From: Massilia terrae
GTDB lineage: Bacteria; Pseudomonadota; Gammaproteobacteria; Burkholderiales; Burkholderiaceae_D
Assembly (NCBI RefSeq): GCF_024753145.1
Contig: NZ_JANUGU010000003.1
Coordinates: 62,001 to 126,000 of the forward strand
Direction: 5' to 3'
Length of the DNA: 64,000 nucleotides
Shown: piece by piece, positions 1-10,806 of the stretch
How the letters are laid out: the number at the start of each line of letters is the position of its first letter
How positions within the stretch are numbered: the first letter of the stretch is position 1
Program-made: the position numbers and the translations under genes
The notes under the pieces: model-generated
What the model saw: the letters and a program-made list of their open reading frames with translations, nothing else
What the model was told of the DNA's origin: nothing
Database searches by the model: none

Positions 1-360
1 GCGCACGCGGTGCCGGCCAAGGGCGGCGGCACGGTGCTGTTCGTGGAAGACGACCCGCTGGTGCGCGAAGCGGTCGCGCCGGCCCTGCGCAGTTGCGGCT
101 TCGAGGTGCTGGTGGCGGAGGATGGCGATACGGCGCTGCGCATGCTGGAACAGGGCGCGCGGCCGGATGTGGTGTTCTCGGACATCGTCATGCCGGGCAC
201 GGTCGGCGGGATCGAACTGGCCGGCATCGTGCGCGAACGCTTCCCCGGTTTGCGGGTGGTGCTGGCAAGCGGCTACACCGAACGGCAGGCCGCGATCCCC
301 GGCGTGCGGGTGCTGGCCAAGCCGTATGCGATCGAGCAGGTGGTGGAGCTGCTGCGCTAG
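1..360 (+). CDS. C-terminal receiver domain of a response regulator or hybrid histidine kinase (partial)
   Basis: The reading frame is already open at the left edge, so the 5' end is missing. What is visible is one CheY-like receiver domain: an acidic pair (EDD) after the first beta strand, the phospho-acceptor Asp in the FSDIVMPG motif, and the conserved Lys in LAKPY near the end. The domain ends within a few residues of the stop codon, which fits the terminal receiver of a hybrid sensor kinase. A GTG at position 10 could start a stand-alone single-domain regulator, but no convincing ribosome binding site can be seen at the edge. The signal and output partner cannot be deduced. Confidence 0.8.
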   Translation, partial: AHAVPAKGGGTVLFVEDDPLVREAVAPALRSCGFEVLVAEDGDTALRMLEQGARPDVVFSDIVMPGTVGGIELAGIVRERFPGLRVVLASGYTERQAAIPGVRVLAKPYAIEQVVELLR

Positions 361-370
361 CCGCTCTTGA

Positions 371-787
371 TCAGTGGTGGTGGCCGCAGCCTTTTGGTGC
401 GGGTGCGCCGGGAAGCACGGTGCCGGTCGCGCGGCCGGTTTCTTCATCAAAGCCGGCGGCCTGCAGGCGGCGCACATAATCCTGCCACAGGGCTTGCTGT
501 TCGCTGCCCAGCTTGTACAGGTAGTCCCAGGTGAAGATGCCGGTGGTGTGGCCGTCGGTGAACAGCGGGCGCACGGCGTAGTTACCGACCGGTTCGATGC
601 CGTCGATGGTGACCTCGCGCTTGCCGACCTGGAGCACTTCCTGGCCGGGGCCGTGGCCCTTCACTTCGGCCGAGGGCGAGTAGACGCGCATCAGTTCGAA
701 GGGGATCGAGAAGGCGGCGCCGTCGTCGAAGGCGATGTCGAGCAGGCGGGATTTCTGGTGGACGGTCAGGGAGGTTGGGTTAGCCAT
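371..787 (-). CDS. DUF971 family protein (gamma-butyrobetaine hydroxylase-like N-terminal domain)
   Basis: 138-residue protein covered by one DUF971 domain (residues about 5-100), the small domain also found at the N-terminus of gamma-butyrobetaine hydroxylases. Stand-alone versions are common in proteobacteria and often lie near Fe-S genes; their function is not settled. The start MANPTSL is chosen because the open frame upstream runs into a palindromic repeat (811-892) and carries repeat-encoded residues. The C-terminus ends in Cys-Gly-His-His-His, a possible metal-binding tail. The gene lies downstream of the HIT and FAD-oxidoreductase genes on the same strand, with the repeat between them. 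Confidence 0.85.
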   Translation of the reverse strand: MANPTSLTVHQKSRLLDIAFDDGAAFSIPFELMRVYSPSAEVKGHGPGQEVLQVGKREVTIDGIEPVGNYAVRPLFTDGHTTGIFTWDYLYKLGSEQQALWQDYVRRLQAAGFDEETGRATGTVLPGAPAPKGCGHHH

Positions 788-810
788 ACTGTTTATACCG
801 TTTAGTTTCC

Positions 811-892
811 CCGTCGTTCCCGCGCAGGCGGGAGCCCATGGACCGCGTGACTGCACGCTCAGCATGGGTCCCCGCCAGCGCGGGGACGACGG
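811..892. repeat. Palindromic intergenic repeat, copy 1 (bipartite)
   Basis: Two GC-rich hairpins face each other. The left arm begins CCGTCGTTCCCGC and ends in CCCATG; the right arm begins CATGGGTCCCCGC and ends in GACGACGG. The arms are inverted copies of each other and each contains its own hairpin. The inner flank of the right arm reads CTCAGCATGGGT, which recurs in other copies. It lies between the HIT gene stop and the DUF971 start. Confidence 0.85.
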
Positions 893-900
893 TATTGGGG

Positions 901-1323
901 TTAGCGGCTATTCAAGCGCTCTGCGATCAGCTGCGCAAGCCGTGGCAACTTCTCGCGCCGCGGCGCCAGCGACTCCTCGTCCGGCTCGCGCACGGCCGCA
1001 GCCCACACCGGATTCGGGAAGTGCACATCATCCACATAGCGCGGAATGACGTGCCAGTGCAGGTGCGGCACCACATTGCCCAGGCTGGCGAGATTGACCT
1101 TGTCCGGGTCCATCACTTCGCGCACCGCCATCTCGACCTGGTGCACCGTTTCGTTCAGCAGCGCGCGGTCTTGCGCCGACAAATCGCTCATCTCGCGCAC
1201 ATGCTCGTTCCAGATCACCCGGCAGAAGCCCGGGTAATTCGCATCGTTCACCGCGATCACCGACAGCTTGGCATCGCGGTACAGCGCCGGCCCGGTCAGG
1301 CCGCACAGTTCGCACACCGTCAT
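901..1323 (-). CDS. HIT family nucleotide-binding protein
   Basis: 140-residue histidine triad protein. The HxHxH signature is at residues 87-91 (HLHWH), the phosphate-binding and catalytic site of HIT hydrolases and transferases. Such enzymes act on nucleotide phosphoramidates or dinucleoside polyphosphates; the substrate here is unknown. An N-terminal CxxC (residues 4-7) could bind zinc. The start ATG overlaps the stop of the large FAD/Fe-S gene by four bases (ATGA at 1320-1323), so the two are translationally coupled. Confidence 0.92.
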   Translation of the reverse strand: MTVCELCGLTGPALYRDAKLSVIAVNDANYPGFCRVIWNEHVREMSDLSAQDRALLNETVHQVEMAVREVMDPDKVNLASLGNVVPHLHWHVIPRYVDDVHFPNPVWAAAVREPDEESLAPRREKLPRLAQLIAERLNSR

Positions 1324-4300
1324 ACCAGCACCCTTTCGATGCCGCCGTTGTTGGCGCGCGCCACGTACTCGGGCATCCAGTCCTCGCCCAGCAGGTGCCG
1401 CGCAATCTCGACCACGATGTAGTCCGCATCCGTGCCAGCATCTTCATTGTAGCGGTGCAGGCCCTGCAGGCAGGACGGGCAGCTGGTCAGGATCTTGACC
1501 TTGCCGTCGAAGCCGTCCTCGCGCAGCTTGTCCGCGCCCTTCTCCATCTCCTGCGCCTTGCGGAACTTGACCTGGGTCGAGATATCCGGGCGCGACACCG
1601 CGAAGGTGCCCGACTCGCCGCAGCAGCGGTCATTCTTCTCGATCTTCACGTTGTCGACCGTGGTCACCAGCGCGTTGACGGTCTTGACCGAGTCCTGCAG
1701 CTTCATCGGATTGTGGCACGGCTCGTGGTACATGTAACGGGTGCCGGTCACGCCTTCGAGCTTGACGCCCTTCTCGAGCAGGTACTCATGGATGTCCATG
1801 ATGCGGCAGCCCGGGAAGATCTTTTCGAATTCATAGGTCGCGAGCTGGTCGTAGCAGGTGCCGCAGGAGACCAGCACGGTCTTGATGTCGAGGTAGTTCA
1901 GCGTGTTGGCCATGCGGTGGAACAGCACGCGGTTATCCGTCATCATCTTGTCGGCCTTGTCGTACTGGCCGGCGCCGCGTTGCGGATAGCCGCAGCACAG
2001 GTAGCCCGGCGGCAGCACGGTCTGCACGCCCACTTCCCACAGCATCGCCTGGGTCGCGAGGCCGACCTGCGAGAACAGGCGCTCGGAGCCGCAGCCCGGG
2101 AAGTAGAACACCGCTTCCGTATCGGCGTTGGTGGTCTTCGGGTTGCGGATGATCGGGATGACCTTGTCGTCCTCGATATCCAGCAGCGCGCGCGCCGTTT
2201 TCTTGGGCAGGTTGCCCGGCATCTTGCGGTTGATGAAGTGGATCACCTGCTCGCGCACCGGCGCCTTGCCGGTGGTCGGCGGCGGCGCCTTCTTCTGCGG
2301 CGCGGCCACTTTCTTGAGCACGCTGGCGCCGAGGCGCTGGGCCTTGAAGCCCCAGTCGATCATCGTCTTGCGCGTCGCGTTGATGGTGGTCGGGTCGGTC
2401 GCGTTCAGGAAGAACATGGCGGCGCGGTTGGCCGGCTTGAAGCTGCGCTTGTCCATCTTGCGCAGCAGGTTACGCATGTTCATCGAGACGTCGCCGAAGT
2501 CGATGTTGACCGGGCACGGCGTCACGCACTTGTGGCACACGGTGCAGTGGTCGGACACGTCCTCGAACTCTTCCCAGTGGCGGATCGACACGCCGCGGCG
2601 GGTCTGCTCTTCGTACAGGAAGGCTTCGATCAGCGCCGAGGTGGCGAGGATCTTGTCGCGCGGCGAGTACAGCAGGTTCGCGCGCGGCACGTGGGTGGTG
2701 CACACCGGCTTGCACTTCCCGCAGCGCAGGCAATCCTTGACGCTGTTGGCGATGGCGCCGATGTCGCTCTGCTGCATGATCAGCGATTCGTGGCCCATCA
2801 GGCCGAACGACGGCGTATAGGCGTTGCGCAGGTCGGCGTAGGAAGTCTCGCTGTTGAGCAGCTTGCCCTTGTTGAAGCGCCCTTCCGGGTCGATGCGCAG
2901 CTTGTATTCGCGGAAATCGCGGATCTCGTCTTCGGTCAGGAATTCGAGCTTGGTGATGCCGATGCCGTGCTCGCCCGAGATCACGCCGTCCAGCGAACGC
3001 GCCAGCTTCATGATGCGCTCGACGGCCTTGTGCGCGTCCTGCAGCATCGCGTAGTCGTCCGAGTTCACCGGGATGTTGGTGTGGACGTTGCCGTCGCCGG
3101 CGTGCATGTGCAGCGCGACAAACACGCGCGAACGCAGTATCTGCTTGTGGATCTCGGTGCAGGCTTCCAGGATCGGCGTGAACGCGGCGCCGGAGAACAG
3201 CTGGCGCAGCGGCGCGCGCAGTTCCTGCTTCCACGAGACGCGCACGGTGTGGTCCTGCACGACGTCGAACAGCTTCGCATCCGGCTGCTTGTCGAGGCGC
3301 GCGGCGAAGGCGGCGTCGTGCTGCGCCAGCCCGAATTGTTCGAGCTGGGCGCGGGCGGCGGCCAGCGGCAGGTCCAGGTTGTCGCGCAGCCAGCGCCAGC
3401 GCGCGGCCACGCCGGCCAGCAGGTCGAGCGCCTGCGCCGGGCGGTCGCCCAGGATCTCGTCGGCGTCCACGCCTTCGCTGCCGGTGTCGTCGCTCTTCGC
3501 GACCGGCAGCGCGCCGGCGGTGAACCAGGCGTGCAGCTCGTCCAGCAGCTGCAGCTTGTTCTTGATCGACAGCTCGATGTTGATGCGCTCGATGCCGTCG
3601 GTGTACTCGCCCATGCGGTTCAGCGGGATGACCACGTCCTCGTTGATCTTGAAGGCGTTGGTGTGCTTGGCGATGGCGGCGGTGCGGGCGCGGTCGAGCC
3701 AGAACTTCTTGCGCGCTTCGGCCGAGACGGCGATGAAGCCCTCGCCCACGCGGGTGTTCGCGAGGCGCACCACTTCGGAGGCGGCCTGCGCGACCGCGTT
3801 CTCGTCGTCGCCGACGATGTCGCCGAACAACGCCATCTTGGGCAGCGTGCCGCGCTTCGATTTGGTGGCGTAGCCGACCGCGCGCAGGTAGCGTTCGTCG
3901 AGGTGCTCCAGGCCCGCCAGGCGCAGGGTCTCGAAGCCCGGCTTGCCGCTGGCCGGCAGGCTGTCGAGGTAGTCCTTGATCTCGACGATCGAGGGAATCG
4001 CATCGCGCGCCTGGCCGAAGAATTCCAGCGCCACGGTGCGGGTGTGCTTGGGCATCTTGTGCAGGATCCAGCGCGCGGAGGTGATCAGGCCGTCCGTGCC
4101 TTCTTTCTGGATGCCCGGCAGGCCGGCCAGGAATTTGTCGGTGACGTCCTTGCCCAGGCCCTCCTTGCGGAAGCGGCGCCCCTCGATGCTCAGGGTCTCG
4201 GTGCGGAACGGCGCGTCCTTGGCGGCGCCTTTCGGCGTCGGGTGCGTCCATTCGAGCTGGAACACGGCCACCGGCGTATCGTGGATCTTGCCGAGGTTGT

Positions 4301-5330
4301 GGTCGATGCGGGTCACTTCGAGCCAGTCGCCGTTCGGGTCGACCATGCGCCACGAGGCCAGGTTGTCGAGCGCGGTGCCCCACAACACGGCCTTCTTGCC
4401 GCCGGCGTTCATCGCGATGTTCCCGCCGATGCAGGAGGCGTGCGCCGAGGTCGGGTCGACCGCGAACACGAAGCCGGCTTTTTCGGCGGCCTGCGACACG
4501 CGCTGGGTGACCACGCCGGCGCCGGTGAAGATGGTCGCGTAGTCACGCTCCACGCCGGGCAGACGCGACATCTCGACGTCGCCGAGGTCGATCAGCTTTT
4601 CGGTGTTGATCACGGCCGACAGCGGCGTGAGCGGGATCGCGCCGCCGGTGTAGCCGGTGCCGCCGCCGCGCGGGATGATGGTCAGCCCAAGCTCGATGCA
4701 GCCCTTCACCAGGCCGGCCATTTCGTCCTCGCCGTCCGGCATCAGCACCACGAAGGGATACTCGACGCGCCAGTCGGTGGCGTCGGTCACGTGCGAGGTG
4801 CGGTGCATGCCGTCGAAACGGATGTTGTGCTTGTCGGTGTAGCGGCCCAGCACCTTGAGCGCGCGCTTGCGCAGGTCATAGGTCGACTGGAACTCGCGCG
4901 CGAAATCGTCGACGGCGCGGCGTGCGGCGGTGAGCAGCTGCTCGACCGCGGCGCTGCGGGCGCTGGCGGCCGCCGGGTCGGCCTCGCCGGCATCGACCAT
5001 CAGGCGCCGCTTGTCCACTTCGCCGAGGCGGTGGTGCAGGGCGTCGATCAGCTTCTGGCGGCGCTTGGGATTGTCCAGCAGGTCATCCTGCAGGTAGGGA
5101 TTACGCCGCACCACCCAGATATCGCCCAGCACCTCGTACAGCATGCGCGCGGAGCGGCCGGTCTGGCGTGCGTCGCGCAGTTCGTCGAGCAGGCGCCACG
5201 AGGGCTCGCCCAGCAGGCGGATCACGATCTCGCGGTCGGAAAAAGAGGTGTAGTTGTACGGGATCTCGCGCAGACGCGCGGGATTGGCGGTGTCTTCGAG
5301 CAGGGCGTTGAGGTTTGCGGGGGCGTTCAT
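1320..5330 (-). CDS. Giant FAD/Fe-S oxidoreductase (DUF3683, FAD-linked oxidase, ferredoxin and CCG domains)
   Basis: 1336-residue protein joining functions that are separate subunits in glycolate or D-lactate oxidase complexes. Order: N-terminal DUF3683 region (about 1-180); FAD-binding domain (about 190-400) with [10 protein letters not shown] at 221-230; FAD-oxidase C-terminal region (to about 850); two CxxCxxC-type 4Fe-4S motifs near residues 862 and 925; two cysteine-rich CCG domains (from about 1075 and 1204, with CCGYPQ and CCGESG). The likely reaction is 2-hydroxyacid (D-lactate or glycolate type) oxidation feeding the quinone pool. The substrate is inferred. The start MNAPANL is preferred over an upstream in-frame codon that would add 22 atypical residues. 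It overlaps the HIT gene. Confidence 0.9.
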   Translation of the reverse strand: MNAPANLNALLEDTANPARLREIPYNYTSFSDREIVIRLLGEPSWRLLDELRDARQTGRSARMLYEVLGDIWVVRRNPYLQDDLLDNPKRRQKLIDALHHRLGEVDKRRLMVDAGEADPAAASARSAAVEQLLTAARRAVDDFAREFQSTYDLRKRALKVLGRYTDKHNIRFDGMHRTSHVTDATDWRVEYPFVVLMPDGEDEMAGLVKGCIELGLTIIPRGGGTGYTGGAIPLTPLSAVINTEKLIDLGDVEMSRLPGVERDYATIFTGAGVVTQRVSQAAEKAGFVFAVDPTSAHASCIGGNIAMNAGGKKAVLWGTALDNLASWRMVDPNGDWLEVTRIDHNLGKIHDTPVAVFQLEWTHPTPKGAAKDAPFRTETLSIEGRRFRKEGLGKDVTDKFLAGLPGIQKEGTDGLITSARWILHKMPKHTRTVALEFFGQARDAIPSIVEIKDYLDSLPASGKPGFETLRLAGLEHLDERYLRAVGYATKSKRGTLPKMALFGDIVGDDENAVAQAASEVVRLANTRVGEGFIAVSAEARKKFWLDRARTAAIAKHTNAFKINEDVVIPLNRMGEYTDGIERINIELSIKNKLQLLDELHAWFTAGALPVAKSDDTGSEGVDADEILGDRPAQALDLLAGVAARWRWLRDNLDLPLAAARAQLEQFGLAQHDAAFAARLDKQPDAKLFDVVQDHTVRVSWKQELRAPLRQLFSGAAFTPILEACTEIHKQILRSRVFVALHMHAGDGNVHTNIPVNSDDYAMLQDAHKAVERIMKLARSLDGVISGEHGIGITKLEFLTEDEIRDFREYKLRIDPEGRFNKGKLLNSETSYADLRNAYTPSFGLMGHESLIMQQSDIGAIANSVKDCLRCGKCKPVCTTHVPRANLLYSPRDKILATSALIEAFLYEEQTRRGVSIRHWEEFEDVSDHCTVCHKCVTPCPVNIDFGDVSMNMRNLLRKMDKRSFKPANRAAMFFLNATDPTTINATRKTMIDWGFKAQRLGASVLKKVAAPQKKAPPPTTGKAPVREQVIHFINRKMPGNLPKKTARALLDIEDDKVIPIIRNPKTTNADTEAVFYFPGCGSERLFSQVGLATQAMLWEVGVQTVLPPGYLCCGYPQRGAGQYDKADKMMTDNRVLFHRMANTLNYLDIKTVLVSCGTCYDQLATYEFEKIFPGCRIMDIHEYLLEKGVKLEGVTGTRYMYHEPCHNPMKLQDSVKTVNALVTTVDNVKIEKNDRCCGESGTFAVSRPDISTQVKFRKAQEMEKGADKLREDGFDGKVKILTSCPSCLQGLHRYNEDAGTDADYIVVEIARHLLGEDWMPEYVARANNGGIERVLV

Positions 5331-5537
5331 GAATGGGAATCGACAGTCGGACAGGCCCGGTGAGACCGTCCATTCTAGCTTATTGCGCTGCACCACGCAT
5401 GGCTATAGTTATTTCATTGGAAGGGTTGGCGCAATAAAATCATGCAACTGAACGGCCTGAGCGAATACCATTCGACAAGCATGGGTTTATTTCGGCTTTT
5501 ATCTGGCAGCAAATAGCCACAAGCAAAGACTCTACCG

Positions 5538-6041
5538 TTAGCCGGTGGCCTGGGAGAGGAACTGGCCGATGCTTTGCCAGATGCCGTCCGGGACGTAGAG
5601 CAAGGCCGCCGTCATGGTCACATACCTTGCGAACTTGCCAATCGCCATATACGTGATGCTCGGCCAGAACGGCAGGTGCAGCCAGCCCGCCAGCGTGCAC
5701 AGCGGATCGCCGATCCCCGGCACCCAGGACAGCAGCATGGTCTTCGGCCCGAAGCGCTCTAGCCAGTGGAACCAGCGGGTCTTGCGTTCCTTGGCGAAGG
5801 TGGTCTTGGCGCGGTGCCCCAGCACATAGTCGAAGGCGCCGCCCAGGGTGTTGCCCAGCGTGCCGACCAGGATCACCGGCCAGAACATGGCCGGATTCGC
5901 CTTCACCACCGCGAACACGGCCGGCTCCGATCCCAAGGGCAGCAAGGTCGCGGAAACAAAACTGACGATGAACACCGAGGTCAGGCCGACGGCGGGCGCG
6001 GCAAGGATCTTCAGGAGCCAGACGATGGCGGTTTCGATCAT
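5538..6041 (-). CDS. yqaA: YqaA family membrane protein (DedA/VTT-like)
   Basis: 167-residue integral membrane protein of the SNARE-associated/VTT superfamily, to which DedA and YqaA belong. Several hydrophobic segments are evident (about 8-35, 48-75, 95-125, 135-160). A GTLGNTLGG stretch and the WVPGIGDPLC motif correspond to the conserved re-entrant region of the family. DedA-type proteins are thought to move or flip lipids; for YqaA the role is unclear. It is divergent from ilvA across a 196-bp region with an inverted repeat around a TATAAT sequence. Confidence 0.85.
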   Translation of the reverse strand: MIETAIVWLLKILAAPAVGLTSVFIVSFVSATLLPLGSEPAVFAVVKANPAMFWPVILVGTLGNTLGGAFDYVLGHRAKTTFAKERKTRWFHWLERFGPKTMLLSWVPGIGDPLCTLAGWLHLPFWPSITYMAIGKFARYVTMTAALLYVPDGIWQSIGQFLSQATG

Positions 6042-6066
6042 GGGGAAAGCAATGCAGGCAGAGGCG

Positions 6067-6105
6067 CGAGGCCTCCATTATAATGATCCAACGCATCAGG
6101 CCTCG
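6067..6105. promoter_or_regulatory. Inverted repeat around a palindromic -10 box between yqaA and ilvA
   Basis: An 8-bp inverted repeat (CGAGGCCT at 6067-6074, AGGCCTCG at 6098-6105) brackets ATTATAAT at 6077-6084. ATTATAAT is its own reverse complement, so it offers a TATAAT-like -10 box to both divergent genes. No good -35 hexamer is evident on either strand, so promoter function is inference. The repeat could be an operator or a chance palindrome in GC-rich DNA. Confidence 0.35.
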
Positions 6106-6237
6106 ACACGGTTCAGCTGGCTGCAACCCAGCCCGGCTCTACCGCACTGCACGCCTCGGCCAACAGCCAAGCAGGACAGTCTCGCGTCGTCCCCGCAATC
6201 TCTCTGGGCATTTGTCCAGCATACCTTGTTGCAGACC

Positions 6238-7773
<1,536 letters not shown>

Positions 7774-7786
7774 AGTCCGCCTAACC

Positions 7787-7887
7787 CCGTCGTCCCCGCG
7801 CAGGCGGGGACCCATAGAACGCTTGCAAGTGGCGCTAGCCGCAGTACTGCAAGCTCAGCATGGGTCCCCGCCTGCGCGGGGACGACG
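7787..7887. repeat. Palindromic intergenic repeat, copy 2 (bipartite)
   Basis: Left arm starts CCGTCGTCCCCGC and ends ACCCATAG; right arm starts CATGGGTCCCCGC and ends GGGGACGACG. The right arm carries the CTCAGCATGGGT flank, so the orientation matches copy 1. It lies 14 bp after the ilvA stop and ends 23 bp before queF, so it could act as the ilvA terminator or shape the queF leader. Confidence 0.88.
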
Positions 7888-7910
7888 TTTTGAAGGGGCG
7901 GATATTTTTG

Positions 7911-8750
7911 ATGACGATGATGACCAACACACCTGACCAATCCCCGCTCGGCAAGAGCTCCGCCTACCGCACCGATTACGCGCCAGAGCTGCTGTTCCCG
8001 ATCCCGCGCCAGCAAAAGCGCGAGGAGCTGGGCATTGCCGGCACCCTGCCCTTTTTCGGCGTCGACCTCTGGAACGCCTACGAAATCTCGTGGCTGAACA
8101 TGCGCGGCAAGCCGCAGGTGGCGATCGCGACGATGTCGGTGCCGGCCGATTCGCCCAACATCATCGAATCGAAATCCTTCAAGCTCTACCTGAACTCCTT
8201 CAACCAGACCCGCCTCGCCAACACCGATGCCCTGCTGGCCCTGCTGCGCGAGGACCTGTCCACCGCGGTCGGCGCGCCGGTGCACATCGCGCTGTCCACG
8301 CCGGAAGCCTTCGGCCAGGTGAAAATGGGCGAGCTCGACGGCCTGCTGCTGGACCGCCTCGACATCGAGGTCGACAGCTATACCCCGGCGCCGCAACTGC
8401 TGAAGGCCAATTTTGACGAGGCGATAATCGAGGAGACCCTGGTGTCGCACCTGCTCAAGTCGAACTGCCTGGTCACCGGCCAGCCGGACTGGGCCAGCGT
8501 GCAGATCCACTACGCCGGTCCCCAGATCGACCAGGAAGGCCTGCTGCGCTACCTGATCGGCTTCCGCGAACACAACGAATTCCACGAGCAATGTGTCGAG
8601 CGCATCTTCATGGACGTGCTGCGCCAGTGCAAACCGACCAAGCTCGCCGTCTACGCCCGCTACACCCGCCGCGGCGGCCTTGACATCAATCCCTGGCGCA
8701 GCAACTACAGCGGCCCGCCGCCGCGCAACTTGCGCACCGCGCGCCAGTAA
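7911..8750 (+). CDS. queF: NADPH-dependent 7-cyano-7-deazaguanine reductase QueF
   Basis: 279-residue long-type QueF (E. coli enzyme 282 residues), which reduces preQ0 nitrile to preQ1 amine in queuosine synthesis. Visible features: the QueF signature [12 protein letters not shown] (residues 86-97), the catalytic Cys186 in [10 protein letters not shown] and the Asp193 that follows it, matching Cys190/Asp197 of E. coli. Candidate starts are ATG 7911, 7917 and 7920. An AAGGGG at 7893-7898 lies rather far from all of them. No other queuosine gene is nearby. Confidence 0.94.
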   Translation: MTMMTNTPDQSPLGKSSAYRTDYAPELLFPIPRQQKREELGIAGTLPFFGVDLWNAYEISWLNMRGKPQVAIATMSVPADSPNIIESKSFKLYLNSFNQTRLANTDALLALLREDLSTAVGAPVHIALSTPEAFGQVKMGELDGLLLDRLDIEVDSYTPAPQLLKANFDEAIIEETLVSHLLKSNCLVTGQPDWASVQIHYAGPQIDQEGLLRYLIGFREHNEFHEQCVERIFMDVLRQCKPTKLAVYARYTRRGGLDINPWRSNYSGPPPRNLRTARQ

Positions 8751-9097
8751 GCCTTGATCTCGCGCAAAGCCCGGCCGCGCCGCGCTTGACGGGTGTTTCC
8801 ATAGGGGAATACTGTGGCGCGGCGCACGATGCCCACCTGCTGCCGAAGCGTGTCGACATCGGTCGCGCGGGCGCGAAAACAACAAGCCGCATCCGTGCGA
8901 TGATTGACTAAAGTTTTGGCAGAACTGGTGTAAAACATGGCCAAACAGCGCCACTCATGGTCTTTCGTGCGTGGGACATTGATTTATGTGAGGTAAATTG
9001 CGTCGGCCGCGACGGGCTCGCCCCCTGGGGGAGTCGAACAGTTTTGTCGGTTCCGAAACACCCGCTCGCCGGCGCGATGCGGGCGCATCGAAATCGA
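8751..9097. other. Intergenic region without recognisable gene
   Basis: Almost 400 bp separates queF from ptsN. I see no convincing coding sequence, RNA gene or member of the palindromic repeat family. A TTGACT near 8906 and TGTAAA near 8931 are spaced too widely for a good sigma-70 promoter. A short minus-strand open frame here overlaps the end of queF and matches no family I know. Confidence 0.5.
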
Positions 9098-9126
9098 ATT
9101 ACACAGGCGAAAAACCGGCCTATAAT
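9098..9126 (+). promoter_or_regulatory. Sigma-70 type promoter of ptsN
   Basis: A perfect -10 TATAAT (9121-9126) is preceded at 17 bp by ATTACA (9098-9103), a 4/6 match to TTGACA. The predicted start near 9133 leaves a very short leader holding an AAGGA Shine-Dalgarno at 9137-9141. Confidence 0.6.
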
Positions 9127-9146
9127 TCTGGCTCGCAAGGACCGTT

Positions 9147-9650
9147 GTGCACCGCACCATCAGTAAAATGACGAACTTAAGCAAAATCCTGGCACCCGAG
9201 AACGTACTCCTCGACATCGAGGTGTCCAGCAAGAAGCGCGCCTTCGAACAAGCGGGTCTGATCTTCGAGAACAACTGCGGCATCGCCCGTTCCACGGTCT
9301 CGGACAACCTGTTCGCGCGCGAGCGCCTCGGTTCGACCGGCCTCGGTCACGGCGTCGCCGTCCCGCACGGGCGCATCAAGGGCAGCAAGAGCCTGAAAGC
9401 GCCGCTGGCCGCCTTCGTGCGCCTGAAGGACCCGATCCCGTTCGAGTCGCCCGACGGCGAGCCGGTCAGCCTGCTGTTCTTCCTGCTGATCCCGGACCAC
9501 GTCACCCAGCAGCACCTCGAAATCCTGTCCGAGATTGCCGAACTGTTCTCCGACGAAGCGGTCCGCACGGCGTTGGCCACCGACCCGGATCCGAAGTCGG
9601 TGCACGAGCGCATCATCAACTGGCAACCCAGCCTGCAGGCCTTGGGATAA
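9147..9650 (+). CDS. ptsN: Nitrogen-PTS EIIA component PtsN
   Basis: EIIA domain protein of the nitrogen phosphotransferase system, a regulatory relay that takes phosphate from NPr/HPr rather than importing sugar. The phospho-accepting His is in [13 protein letters not shown] (His74 counted from the GTG start). GTG 9147 is chosen because AAGGA sits five bases upstream. ATG 9168 (MTNLSKIL) starts where family similarity starts and has no such site, so it is the alternative (160 residues). hprK follows 44 bp later on the same strand. In related bacteria ptsN lies just downstream of rpoN-raiA; here it is inverted and separated from them. Confidence 0.93.
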   Translation: MHRTISKMTNLSKILAPENVLLDIEVSSKKRAFEQAGLIFENNCGIARSTVSDNLFARERLGSTGLGHGVAVPHGRIKGSKSLKAPLAAFVRLKDPIPFESPDGEPVSLLFFLLIPDHVTQQHLEILSEIAELFSDEAVRTALATDPDPKSVHERIINWQPSLQALG

Positions 9651-9694
9651 ACTTGGCAGGCTGCCAAGCCGGCAGCCGCCACCTCCAGACAAAC

Positions 9695-10630
9695 ATGCTC
9701 CAGACCCCGCTGACGATACAACGCCTGTTCGACGACAACCGCGAGTCCCTGCAACTGGGATGGTTCGCAGGCTTTCCCGGCGGGGAGCGGCTGATTTCCG
9801 GCGACGCCGTCTCGGCCGCCGACCAGGTCGGCCACCTGAACCTGATCCACCCGGGCCGCATCCAGGTGTTCGGCCACCAGGAGCTGAACTATTACCACCG
9901 GCTCAAGTCGAGCACGCGCAGCCACGTCATCGGCGAGCTGATCGCGGGCGGCCCGCCGGCGCTGATCATCGCGCAGGGGCTGGAGACGCCGCCCGACATC
10001 CTCGCCATCTGCGACGAGCAGAACATCCCGCTGTTCTCGACCCCGCTGCCGGCGGCGCAGGTGATCGACTTCCTGCGCGTCTACCTGTCCAAGAAGCTGG
10101 CGCAGCGCGTGATCATGCATGGCGTGTTCATGGACGTGCTGGGCGTGGGCGTGCTGATCACCGGCGACTCGGGCCTCGGCAAGAGCGAGCTGGGCCTGGA
10201 ACTGATCTCGCGCTCGCACGGCCTGGTGGCCGACGACGCCGTCGAATTCTCGCGCATCGCGCCCAACATGATCGAGGGCCGCTGCCCGCCGCTGCTGCAG
10301 AACCTGCTCGAAGTGCGCGGCCTGGGCCTGCTGGACATCAAGGCGATCTTCGGCGAGACCGCGGTGCGCCGCAAGATGCGCCTGAAACTGATCGTCCACC
10401 TCGTGCGGCGCGGCGCGATGGAAGAGGAAGTGGAGCGCCTGCCCTTCCACGTGCCGACCCAGGAAGTGCTGGGACTGCCGATCCGCAAGGTCGTGATCCC
10501 GGTCGCGGCCGGCCGCAACATCGCGGTGCTGCTGGAGGCCGCGGTGCGTAACACCATCCTGCAGCTGCGCGGTATCGACACGCTGCAGGAGTTCACCGAG
10601 CGCCAACGTCAGGCAATGTCAGGAGACTAG
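9695..10630 (+). CDS. hprK: HPr kinase/phosphorylase
   Basis: 311-residue bifunctional enzyme that phosphorylates HPr on a serine and reverses the reaction. The N-terminal substrate domain (about 1-130) is followed by the kinase domain with P-loop GDSGLGKS (157-164), the HGVFMDVLG motif around His142 and the signature LLDIKAIFG. Proteobacterial hprK genes clustered with ptsN and rapZ are thought to serve regulation, because sugar-PTS repression is absent. No clear Shine-Dalgarno is seen before ATG 9695. The 3' end (10610-10632) is repeated in imperfect form 62 bp downstream. Confidence 0.94.
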   Translation: MLQTPLTIQRLFDDNRESLQLGWFAGFPGGERLISGDAVSAADQVGHLNLIHPGRIQVFGHQELNYYHRLKSSTRSHVIGELIAGGPPALIIAQGLETPPDILAICDEQNIPLFSTPLPAAQVIDFLRVYLSKKLAQRVIMHGVFMDVLGVGVLITGDSGLGKSELGLELISRSHGLVADDAVEFSRIAPNMIEGRCPPLLQNLLEVRGLGLLDIKAIFGETAVRRKMRLKLIVHLVRRGAMEEEVERLPFHVPTQEVLGLPIRKVVIPVAAGRNIAVLLEAAVRNTILQLRGIDTLQEFTERQRQAMSGD

Positions 10631-10694
10631 GCCTGAATCAGGAGTTCGCCCTTGCAAGGCGAACCGTTCCGCAGGCAATGTTTGGAGACTAGGC
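10610..10694. repeat. Imperfect direct repeat of the hprK 3' end
   Basis: The 23 bases at 10610-10632, which include the hprK stop codon, recur at 10672-10694 with only two adjacent mismatches. Between them is a 7-bp hairpin, GTTCGCC (10644-10650) with GGCGAAC (10658-10664). This looks like a small tandem duplication of the gene end. No T-run follows the hairpin, so it is not a typical terminator. Confidence 0.7.
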
Positions 10695-10806
10695 GTGGCC
10701 CCCTGCTCCGCCGGGCGAATCTCCGGTGACTAAAGTTCAATAACGCAGAACAATGAGTGGTAGCTAAGCGACAAATCGCGTATTGATGCGGTATCATCGC
10801 CGCATC

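Noticed and set aside
811-892. Repeated palindromic units as a possible CRISPR array
   Set aside because: The copies are kilobases apart, palindromic in themselves, and not separated by regular spacers. No cas gene is present.
1395-5363. A 1322-codon open frame on the plus strand
   Set aside because: It is antisense to the FAD/Fe-S oxidoreductase gene, whose motifs are clear. Long antisense frames are common in GC-rich DNA. Its residue make-up (His, Arg, Val, Ala, Gly repeats) is typical of such shadows.
8705-8944. Minus-strand 79-residue open frame between queF and ptsN
   Set aside because: It overlaps the end of queF, has no known domain, and no ribosome binding site could be seen.
10644-10664. 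Hairpin after hprK as a terminator
   Set aside because: The 7-bp stem is not followed by a T-run on either strand, and rapZ continues on the same strand.
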